Source of the DNA: Pseudomonadota bacterium
GTDB lineage: Bacteria; Pseudomonadota; Gammaproteobacteria; Acidiferrobacterales; UBA6901
Assembly: GCA_021790335.1 (NCBI GenBank)
Contig: JAJYEE010000008.1
Location: forward strand, 23,695-87,694
Length of the DNA: 64,000 nt
Direction of reading: 5' to 3'
Shown here: piece after piece, positions 56,575 to 64,000 of the stretch
Layout of the letters: every line of letters begins with the position of its first letter
Numbering within the stretch: position 1 is the first letter of the stretch
Made by a program: the position numbers and the translations under genes
The notes under the pieces: generated by a model
Seen by the model: the letters and a program-made list of their open reading frames with translations, nothing else
Told to the model about the DNA's origin: nothing
Databases searched by the model: none

Positions 56575-57102
56575 TCAAGCGGCGGCCTGTTTCTGGTCGC
56601 GCACTGCTGCGAGGGTACGCACGAACTTCGCCGGCACCTCGTTCAGCGTCTGGACGAATTTCTGCACCGGCGCACGCATGGTGCCGAGCAGCATGGAAAG
56701 CAGCGCCTCGCGGCCAGGCAGTCTGGCGAGGGCCTGCATTTCGGCGCCCGATATCAGCCTGCCACCCATGCTTCCCGTCATTACACGCAGCTTGTCGTTG
56801 TCCTTGGCAAAGTCCACCAGCAGCTTTGCCACGGCAACCGGATCCTGGGACGCTGCAAACGCCAGCGGACCGGTGAGATGGTCCTTGAGGCATTCGAACG
56901 GTGATCCGGCAACGGCACGCCGCACCAGCGTATTCTTGACCACACGCACATAGACCCCGGCCTTGCGCGCCCTGGCGCGCAGATCGGTCATCTGTGCCAC
57001 GGTCAGACCGCGGTACTCGGCCAGAATAGCCGCCTGCGAGTCCGCCAACACCCCGGACACTTCGGCGACCATGGCCTGCTTCTGCTCCATACTAAGACTC
57101 AT
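56575..57102 (-). CDS. rplJ: 50S ribosomal protein L10
   Basis: L10 anchors L7/L12 dimers to the stalk base and represses its own operon through the leader. The 175-residue product starts MSLSMEQKQAMVAEVSGVLA, with AEYRGLTVAQMTDLRARARK and KNTLVRRAVAGSPFECL. GGAGG lies 8 bp before the ATG at 57102, which decides against the in-frame GTG at 57111. Residues 145-175 would hold the L12-binding helix. Confidence 0.96.
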   Translation of the reverse strand: MSLSMEQKQAMVAEVSGVLADSQAAILAEYRGLTVAQMTDLRARARKAGVYVRVVKNTLVRRAVAGSPFECLKDHLTGPLAFAASQDPVAVAKLLVDFAKDNDKLRVMTGSMGGRLISGAEMQALARLPGREALLSMLLGTMRAPVQKFVQTLNEVPAKFVRTLAAVRDQKQAAA

Positions 57103-57415
57103 ACGAGTCACCTCCGATCAAACAACACTGCTCTATTGCGGTGACCGTATTCAGGATAAACCCTGTCATCGGGTGCACCGTCTGCGCAGGCAGAAGACCT
57201 CGCGGTCCGGCCCATTAAGCGGTGAAGCACTACACACCGCACCTGCGGTCTTTGACAGACCCGGCCTCACCGGGTCTGGACGCACGGTTCGTGCGCCAGT
57301 GGAATCCGCCCCTGACCGGCTGCGGACCCGTCCGCCGGAAAACGGCTCCGGCGGCCCAAAGCCCTAATCCCGGTCTGCCCCGTCCGACTGAGGCATCCGG
57401 TACGCTGCCTCGTGG
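57103..57415 (-). promoter_or_regulatory. rplJ leader region (L10-responsive leader)
   Basis: A 313-nt untranslated stretch between rplA and rplJ. On the minus strand it holds a strong hairpin CCGCCGGA-GCCGTTT-TCCGGCGG, a second stem around AGACCCGG/CCGGGTCT and a third stem near the rplJ start. Position, length and structure agree with the L10(L12)4 translational control site of other gammaproteobacteria; the exact L10 contact cannot be assigned by eye. Confidence 0.55.
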
Positions 57416-58126
57416 CTACAGAGGCAGCGACGACTGTTCGACGCCGATCCCCGGACCCATGGTCGTGGACAGCGTAAGCTTCTTTATGAACACGCCCTTC
57501 GCGGTAGCCGGCTTGGCCTTGTTCACGGCCGCCAGCAGCGCCGTGAGATTATCCTTGAGCGCTCCCGGTTCGAAGGAAGCCTTGCCGATGGAGCAATGCA
57601 GGATCCCGGCCTTGTCGATGCGGAACTGCACCTGACCGGCCTTGGCATTCTCGACCGCTTTCACAACGTTCGGCGTGACCGTGCCGACCTTCGGGTTCGG
57701 CATGAGCCCGCGCGGCCCGAGGATCTGGCCCAGCTGCCCGACGATGCGCATGGCCTCGGGGGTGGCGATCACCACATCGAACTCGATCTGTCCGCCCTTG
57801 ATCCGGTCGGCCAAATCCTGGAACCCCACGATATCGGCCCCGGCTTTCTTGGCCGCTTCGGCAACCGCGCCTTCCGCGAATACCGCCACACGCACGCTCT
57901 TGCCCGTGCCGCGCGGCATGAGCGCGCTGCCACGCACGTTCTGGTCGGACTTCTTGGCATCCACACCAAGATTGATGGCCACGTCCACCGATTCGTCGAA
58001 CTTCGCGGTAGCTGTCTGCCGGATGAGCGTCAGCGCCTCGTCAAGCGGGTACTGCCGTCCGCGCTGGACCTTGCCGACCGTCGCCTGCATGCGTTTGCTC
58101 AGTTTCACTGCCTTGGCATCCGCCAT
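57416..58126 (-). CDS. rplA: 50S ribosomal protein L1
   Basis: L1 forms the mobile stalk by the E site and, in E. coli, represses the L11 operon. The 236-residue product has [40 protein letters not shown] and [15 protein letters not shown] motif seen here as [17 protein letters not shown]. The start is 1 bp after the rplK stop, so the two are coupled. Confidence 0.97.
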   Translation of the reverse strand: MADAKAVKLSKRMQATVGKVQRGRQYPLDEALTLIRQTATAKFDESVDVAINLGVDAKKSDQNVRGSALMPRGTGKSVRVAVFAEGAVAEAAKKAGADIVGFQDLADRIKGGQIEFDVVIATPEAMRIVGQLGQILGPRGLMPNPKVGTVTPNVVKAVENAKAGQVQFRIDKAGILHCSIGKASFEPGALKDNLTALLAAVNKAKPATAKGVFIKKLTLSTTMGPGIGVEQSSLPL

Positions 58127-58127
58127 G

Positions 58128-58559
58128 TCACACCCCCTCGGTCTCTATGCCTATGCTGCGGGCACTGCCGGCAATGATTTTCACTGCGGCGTCCAGATCA
58201 TGCGCATTGAGATCCGCCATCTTGATCTTGGCGATTTCCTCGAGCTGCGCGCGCGTAACCTTGCCCACCTTATCGGTATGAGGGGTCTTGCTGCCGCTCT
58301 CTATGCCAGCAGCCTTCTTGAGCAGAATCGTCGCCGGCGGCGTCTTGCGGATGAAGGTGAAGCTCTTGTCGCTGAAGACCGTGATGATGACCGGGACCGG
58401 CGTTCCCGGCTCCATGTCCTTGGTCTGGGCATTGAACGCCTTGCAGAACTCCATGATGTTGAGACCGCGCTGCCCCAGCGCCGGCCCCACTGGAGGACTG
58501 GGATTCGCCTGACCGGCCGCAACCTGCAGCTTGATGTACGCGTCTATCTTCTTTGCCAT
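58128..58559 (-). CDS. rplK: 50S ribosomal protein L11
   Basis: L11 is part of the GTPase-associated region. The 143-residue product starts [20 protein letters not shown] and has [20 protein letters not shown] with the Pro-rich hinge and the C-terminal rRNA-binding domain [25 protein letters not shown] and AAGGT are upstream. It is about 105 bp after nusG. Confidence 0.97.
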   Translation of the reverse strand: MAKKIDAYIKLQVAAGQANPSPPVGPALGQRGLNIMEFCKAFNAQTKDMEPGTPVPVIITVFSDKSFTFIRKTPPATILLKKAAGIESGSKTPHTDKVGKVTRAQLEEIAKIKMADLNAHDLDAAVKIIAGSARSIGIETEGV

Positions 58560-58663
58560 TTACCTTCGCTCCTAATGGGTGCAATCGCGCCGCGAGGCGC
58601 TCCCCGAACCAGAACCGTGCACACATGACGGACAGCCCGGTCCGCCCTGCACACCGTTCACCG

Positions 58664-59197
58664 CTAACCCTTTTCGACCTGACTGAACTCCAGCTCAACG
58701 GGTGTCAGCCGCCCGAATATCGACACCGTGACACGCAATTTGTTCTTTTCGAAATTCACGTCCTCGACGGTCCCGTTGAAATCCATGAACGGACCATCGA
58801 CAATCCGCACCAGCTCGCCCGGCGCAAACGAGAACTTGGGCCTGGGCTTTTCCACGCCCTCCTGCACCTGCTGCAGGATCGACTGTGCCTCCTTGTCGGT
58901 GATCGGCGTGGGCTTCGTGCCCGAACCACCGATGAAGCCGCTTACCTTCGGCACGTTCTTCACAAGGTGCCAGGTATCGTCGTTCATCTCCATCTTGACC
59001 AGCACGTAGCCCGGAAAGAACTTGCGTTCGCTGGTGCGCTTCTCGCCGCTCTTCATTTCGACAATCTCCTCGGTAGGCACAAGGATCTCGCCGAATTGCT
59101 CGTCCATGGCGGCGCGCTTGATATGTTCCTTCAGCGAACGCTGGACCTGCTTTTCGAAACCGGAAAACGTGTGTACCACATACCACCGCATTGTCAT
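58664..59197 (-). CDS. nusG: Transcription antitermination factor NusG
   Basis: NusG binds RNA polymerase and links it to Rho or to the ribosome through S10. The 177-residue product starts [20 protein letters not shown] (NGN domain) and ends with the KOW domain [19 protein letters not shown]. The ATG at 59197 overlaps the secE TAA as TAATG. An ATG two codons later is possible. Confidence 0.97.
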   Translation of the reverse strand: MTMRWYVVHTFSGFEKQVQRSLKEHIKRAAMDEQFGEILVPTEEIVEMKSGEKRTSERKFFPGYVLVKMEMNDDTWHLVKNVPKVSGFIGGSGTKPTPITDKEAQSILQQVQEGVEKPRPKFSFAPGELVRIVDGPFMDFNGTVEDVNFEKNKLRVTVSIFGRLTPVELEFSQVEKG

Positions 59198-59547
59198 TAC
59201 GAGGACCCCTGTCCGGTCAAGGCTTTGATCGCTACGGTCAGGCCCAGGTCGACTACCCACAGAAACAGTGCGGTCGTGATCACCATGGCAATCACCACCA
59301 GGGTAACCTGGACCGCCTCCTTGCGCGTCGGCCATACCACCTTGCGCAGCTCGGCACGCGATCCCTTTGCGAATTCCCAGACCGCACGTCCCGGCGCAGT
59401 CTGCAGTGCCACGAGTGCAGCCGCAATGGCGCAAACGAGCACGATCGCCACCCGGATCGAATCCGGCTTGGCTGCGAGGTAATAGTATCCTCCGACACCG
59501 CCCGCGAGGATCAGCATCGCCAAAGATAGCCTGAGTCTATCTGCCAT
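59197..59547 (-). CDS. secE: SecE, protein translocase subunit
   Basis: SecE clamps SecY in the translocon. The 116-residue protein has three hydrophobic segments ([58 protein letters not shown]) and the conserved amphipathic [17 protein letters not shown] between the last two. The three-span form resembles E. coli SecE (127). The start at 59547 is the first ATG after the tRNA-Trp gene. Confidence 0.95.
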   Translation of the reverse strand: MADRLRLSLAMLILAGGVGGYYYLAAKPDSIRVAIVLVCAIAAALVALQTAPGRAVWEFAKGSRAELRKVVWPTRKEAVQVTLVVIAMVITTALFLWVVDLGLTVAIKALTGQGSS

Positions 59548-59586
59548 TAACACACAAAATCCTTTGCAATCAGGGCATTCGGACTC

Positions 59587-59662
59587 TGGCAGGCCAGGAG
59601 GGAATCGAACCCCCAACCTGCGGTTTTGGAGACCGCCGCTCTGCCAATTGAGCTACTGGCCT
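59587..59662 (-). tRNA. tRNA-Trp (CCA anticodon)
   Basis: A 76-nt cloverleaf on the minus strand: acceptor AGGCCAG/CTGGCCT, anticodon loop CTCCAAA (CCA), T-loop GGTTCGATTCC and an encoded 3' CCA. It lies between tufB and secE as in E. coli (trpT). Confidence 0.96.
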
Positions 59663-59755
59663 TTGAATCTGGAGTCCTGCTTCAAACCCACGATGTCCCG
59701 GACCCTTGCGGAACCGGACCAACGCAGCCTTTTCCTGCCGCCGGGCCCTTCGCCC

Positions 59756-60946
<1,191 letters not shown>

Positions 60947-61026
60947 CTTTGGTACCTCGTGGTTGTTTTCTTGCCTGCCATTCCACCACCCAGAACCGCC
61001 CGCGGACAGTGCGAGTCATCCGGATC

Positions 61027-61102
61027 TGGAGCCCATAATCGGAATCGAACCGATGACCTCTTCCTTACCAAGGAAGTGCTCTGCCGACTGAGCTATATGG
61101 GC
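61027..61102 (-). tRNA. tRNA-Thr (GGT anticodon)
   Basis: A 76-nt cloverleaf: acceptor GCCCATA/TATGGGC, anticodon stem TTCCT-loop TGGTAAG (GGT), T-loop GGTTCGATTCC, 3' CCA encoded. It stands directly before tufB (E. coli thrT position). Confidence 0.95.
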
Positions 61103-61150
61103 AATGTTCCATACTCCTGCACTTCAAAGGCGGCCCGATCCCGCCGGAAC

Positions 61151-61224
61151 TGGAGCGGGTGATGGGAATCGAACCCACGCTATCAGCTTGGAAGGCTGAA
61201 GTTCTACCATTGAACTACACCCGC
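61151..61224 (-). tRNA. tRNA-Gly (TCC anticodon)
   Basis: A 74-nt cloverleaf: acceptor GCGGGTG/CACCCGC, anticodon loop CTTCCAA (TCC), T-loop GGTTCGATTCC, 3' CCA encoded. It corresponds to glyT in the E. coli cluster. Confidence 0.95.
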
Positions 61225-61295
61225 GTGCATCACCCGCCAACCCGCACCGCACTCCAGGTCCGCTCACCCCGCGGCCAGGCCCGGCGGATGCAGGC

Positions 61296-61380
61296 TGGTG
61301 GAGGGGGGAGGATTCGAACCTCCGAAGGCAGAGCCGTCAGATTTACAGTCTGATCCCTTTGGCCGCTCGGGAACCCCTCC
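61296..61380 (-). tRNA. tRNA-Tyr (GTA anticodon)
   Basis: An 85-nt class II tRNA with a long variable arm: acceptor GGAGGGG/CCCCTCC, anticodon loop CTGTAAA (GTA), T-loop GGTTCGAATCC, 3' CCA encoded. It is the first gene of the tRNA-tufB operon, with about 10 nt of leader. Confidence 0.95.
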
Positions 61381-61396
61381 AAAATGTAAGCCGCGC

Positions 61397-61426
61397 ATTA
61401 TGCTGGAAAAAACCCCGGGTCGTCAA
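61397..61426 (-). promoter_or_regulatory. Promoter of the tRNA-Tyr/Gly/Thr-tufB operon
   Basis: Minus strand TTGACG (61426-61421), 18-bp spacer, CATAAT (61402-61397), followed by GCGCGG. Both hexamers match at 5 of 6. The GC-rich discriminator is typical of growth-rate- and ppGpp-controlled stable RNA promoters. Confidence 0.75.
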
Positions 61427-61467
61427 TGGCCTGCTGCAACCGGGCGATCGAGCCCGGCGGAATGCCG

Positions 61468-63744
61468 CTAGCTCTGCTCCCGGATCAGATTCAGGGCCGA
61501 TCCCGCCCTGAACCAGCCGATCTGCTCTGCCGTCAAAGTATGGCTGGCAGAAAAGGTCTCGACCGCACCGTCCGCATGCCTGATTTCGACGGTCACAGGT
61601 TTTCCCGCTGCCAGCCGGTCGAGATCGCGGAATCCCAGCCGGTCATCACGGCGGATGCGCTCGTAATCTGCGGCATCGACAAAGACCAGAGGCAACACCC
61701 CCTGCTTCTTGAGGTTGGTCTCGTGAATGCGTGCAAAACTGCGTGCCAGCACCACCCGGCAGCCCAGGTAACGCGGCGACATGGCGGCATGCTCGCGCGA
61801 ACTGCCTTCGCCATAATTGCGGTCGCCCACGGCCACCCAGCCCTCACCGCGCCGTTTATAGTCGCGCGCGAGCTCATTCAGGGGCTGGCCTGCAGTCCCG
61901 GTGAACACGTTGTATCCGGTACCGGGCCTATCGGAAAAGGCATTGTCCGCCCCCGAAAACATGTTGTCACTGATCCGGTCCAGGTGACCGCGGTAGCGCA
62001 GCCAGGGCCCGGCGGGAGAAATGTGATCCGTCGTACATTTTCCACGCGCCTTGAGCAGCACCGGCAGATCGCGGTAGCCAGCGGTCTTGTCGACCGCTGC
62101 GAAGGGTTCGAGCAATGCCAGGCGCTCGCTCTTCGGATCAACGCGCACCTCGACAGCGGCCGGATTGGCGGCCGGGGCAACGTAGCCCGATACCCCCGGA
62201 TCGAAACCGCGTTCCGGAAACTCGTCGCCCGCAGGGGCAACCAGCTGCAGCACCGAGCCGTCGTCGAGAATCACGCCTTGGTGGATCGGATCACGATCCA
62301 GGCGACCGGCCAGCGCATAGGCCGTCACGACCTCGGGACTCGCGATGAAAGCATGGGTGGCCGGATTCCCGTCGTTGCGCCGCGGAAAGTTGCGGTTATA
62401 AGACGTGAGAATCGAATTCCTGTCGCTCTTTCCGATATCGGTGCGCTCCCATTGACCGATGCACGGACCGCAGGCATTGGCCAGCACCGTGGCCCCGATC
62501 GCCTCCAGATCCGCCAGCAGACCATCACGCTCGACCGTGGCCCGCACCTGCTCGGAGCCCGGGGTGACCAGCAAAGGCACGCGCGCCTTGAGGCCGTGCG
62601 CCCGCGCCTGGCGCGCCACATGCGCAGCCCGTCCAAAGTCTTCGTAGGACGAGTTGGTGCAGCTGCCGATCAGCGCCGCCTTGAGCTCCGCCGGGTAGTC
62701 GTGGGCCTGCACATCGGCGGCAAATCCGGACACCGGCCGTGCCAGATCGGGCGTATGGGGTCCTACGATCTGCGGCTCGAGCCGGGAAAGATCGATCTCC
62801 ACGATCTCGTCATAGCTCTTCTCGGGGGTGCGCATGACTTCGGGATCTGCCACAAGCTCCGCCGCCACCGCTTCTGCCAGCCCGGCGATCTCGGCACGGC
62901 CGGTGGCTCGAAGGTAAGCCGCCATGCGACCGTCGAACGGAAACACCGAAGAGGTCGCCCCGAGCTCGGCGCCCATGTTGGTGATGGTGGCCTTGGCCGT
63001 GCAACCGAGCGCATGCGCACCCGGCCCGAAATATTCGATGATCTTGTTGGTGCCACCACTGACCGTAAGCATCCCGGCAAGCTTCAGGATCACATCCTTG
63101 CCGCTGGTCCAGCCCGACGGTTCCCCCACGAGCCGCACCCCAACGAGCTTCGGCCACAGCAATTCCCAAGCCATGCCGACCATCACGTCCACCGCATCCG
63201 CACCGCCCACACCGACCGCGATCATGCCCAGGCCACCCGCATTGGGCGTGTGCGAATCGGTGCCAATGATGAGGCCCCCGGGGAACGCATAATTTTCCAG
63301 GATTACCTGGTGAATAATCCCCGAACCCGGCTTCCAGAACCCCATGCCGTACTTGGCCGATGCCGATGCCAAAAACTCGTAGACCTCGCGGTTGGACTGG
63401 TCCGCGGTCTGCAGATCCTGACGCGCACCGGCTTTGGCACGGATGAGATGATCACAATGGACAGTCGTTGGCACCGCGGTCGTCTTGCGGCCAGCGGAAA
63501 TGAACTGAAGGATGGCCATCTGGGCAGTGGCATCCTGCATCGCCACGCGGTCCGGGCGCAATGCCACCGTGGTGGCGCCGCGCTCCGGCAACCCTTCGCC
63601 TTTATCCTCCCAGTGGGTGAAGAGGATCTTTTCAGCCAGAGTAAGCGGTCGGCCGATACGGCGGCGCACGGCGTCCAGTCGTCCAGCCAGGGACTGATAG
63701 TGTCGGCGCACCGCCGCAACGGCGTCGCTCGGTGTCTTTTCCAT
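61468..63744 (-). CDS. Aconitate hydratase, mitochondrial type
   Basis: The 758-residue enzyme interconverts citrate and isocitrate in the TCA cycle through a 4Fe-4S cluster. Cluster and active-site segments are visible: IIGTDSHTPNAGGLGMIAVG, IGSCTNSSYEDFGRAAH with the first Cys, NACGPCIGQW with the other two, and the swivel domain GRNYGEGSSREHAA (here VGDRNYGEGSSREHAAMSP). Length and motifs resemble mitochondrial aconitase more than bacterial AcnA (about 890) or AcnB (about 865). AGGAA lies 6 bp before the ATG. It is on the same strand as, but separate from, the tRNA operon. Confidence 0.92.
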   Translation of the reverse strand: MEKTPSDAVAAVRRHYQSLAGRLDAVRRRIGRPLTLAEKILFTHWEDKGEGLPERGATTVALRPDRVAMQDATAQMAILQFISAGRKTTAVPTTVHCDHLIRAKAGARQDLQTADQSNREVYEFLASASAKYGMGFWKPGSGIIHQVILENYAFPGGLIIGTDSHTPNAGGLGMIAVGVGGADAVDVMVGMAWELLWPKLVGVRLVGEPSGWTSGKDVILKLAGMLTVSGGTNKIIEYFGPGAHALGCTAKATITNMGAELGATSSVFPFDGRMAAYLRATGRAEIAGLAEAVAAELVADPEVMRTPEKSYDEIVEIDLSRLEPQIVGPHTPDLARPVSGFAADVQAHDYPAELKAALIGSCTNSSYEDFGRAAHVARQARAHGLKARVPLLVTPGSEQVRATVERDGLLADLEAIGATVLANACGPCIGQWERTDIGKSDRNSILTSYNRNFPRRNDGNPATHAFIASPEVVTAYALAGRLDRDPIHQGVILDDGSVLQLVAPAGDEFPERGFDPGVSGYVAPAANPAAVEVRVDPKSERLALLEPFAAVDKTAGYRDLPVLLKARGKCTTDHISPAGPWLRYRGHLDRISDNMFSGADNAFSDRPGTGYNVFTGTAGQPLNELARDYKRRGEGWVAVGDRNYGEGSSREHAAMSPRYLGCRVVLARSFARIHETNLKKQGVLPLVFVDAADYERIRRDDRLGFRDLDRLAAGKPVTVEIRHADGAVETFSASHTLTAEQIGWFRAGSALNLIREQS

Positions 63745-64000
63745 TGCGGGTTCCTAGCGTGAATTCTGGGACGTTCTGTCGGGCGGGAATTGTAAATCAA
63801 CCGGCCTGGCGGTGCTATGCCGTACGCCGCCGCAGACCCGCAGGGCCTGCGCTTCGGATTACGGGCGGCGCCGTCAGTCTCGTCCGACACCCCCAGGTTG
63901 TGATATAGTGTCCGTTACGGGTTATTTCAGCACATTCCGGCAGGCCCGTGCGGGTCGATCGTCCCCAGACAGTTCCCGTTAACCACCCGCGCGCTCGCTC
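63745..64000. other. Flank upstream of the aconitase gene, right window edge
   Basis: No coding sequence is visible. The plus strand carries the extended -10 listed next, pointing to a gene beyond the window. Confidence 0.4.
63901..63909 (+). promoter_or_regulatory. Extended -10 promoter for a gene beyond the window
   Basis: TGATATAGT, a TGn extended -10 with TATAGT (5/6). About 90 bp of untranslated sequence follows to the window edge. No good -35 is present. Confidence 0.4.

Noticed and set aside
61426..63762. A 778-codon open frame antisense to the aconitase gene
   Set aside because: Shadow of aconitase codon bias; no domain recognised.

Overview
The window is a stretch of a high-GC proteobacterial chromosome, almost certainly a gammaproteobacterium. 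The evidence is the E. coli-like order tRNA-Tyr/Gly/Thr, tufB, tRNA-Trp, secE, nusG, rplKAJL, rpoBC, rpsLG, fusA, tufA, S10, spc and alpha operons, together with two identical EF-Tu genes and a ybgC-tolQRA cluster beside ruvCAB-yebC-aspS. A five-heme cytochrome and a decayed porin gene would suit an environmental, possibly chemolithotrophic lineage, but the sequence does not fix the genus.

Region 1 (1-9300, all minus strand) is a 13-gene run read as fmdB-like zinc ribbon, DUF502 membrane protein, aspS, nudB, an alpha/beta hydrolase, yebC, ruvC, ruvA, ruvB, ybgC, tolQ, tolR and tolA (cut by the window edge). Several starts and stops overlap, so much of it is probably co-transcribed. It joins aspartyl-tRNA charging, Holliday-junction resolution and the Tol envelope machine.

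Region 2 (9300-17200) starts with a YbaK-type deacylase and then holds the most unusual block: two divergent gene pairs. On the minus strand are an outer-membrane beta-barrel and a small secreted protein with an RPDVD-type repeat tail. On the plus strand are a DUF6502 (HTH-like) protein and a secreted DUF5666 protein with an ERPDI/ERPQI repeat tail. Between them lie two 17-bp palindromes, one of which is exactly the spacer of a good -35/-10 promoter. Next come an HNH nuclease with a coupled membrane protein, an HU-family protein, a Nudix hydrolase and ssb.

Region 3 (17200-25290) is an accessory, decaying stretch between ssb and uvrA. It holds a pentaheme cytochrome, a porin pseudogene, a peptidoglycan-binding protein, remnants of an FMN reductase and an EthD protein, an intact ISL3-family element (1,621 bp, 23-bp inverted repeats, 8-bp target duplication with one mismatch) inserted in the leader of a DUF302 gene, and a candidate small RNA divergent from uvrA.

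Region 4 (25290-29100) has uvrA and, convergent with it, a SAM hydrolase (DUF62) gene. Region 5 (29126-61426, minus strand) is an unbroken 32-kb block of transcription and translation genes ending in a clear terminator after rplQ. Readable control signals include a promoter with a GC-rich discriminator before tRNA-Tyr, an L10 leader region, a hairpin between rplL and rpoB, a near-consensus promoter plus immediate hairpin before rpsL, and a terminator plus promoter between rpsL and rpsG. Region 6 (61468-64000) is a mitochondrial-type aconitase gene and a promoter-bearing flank.
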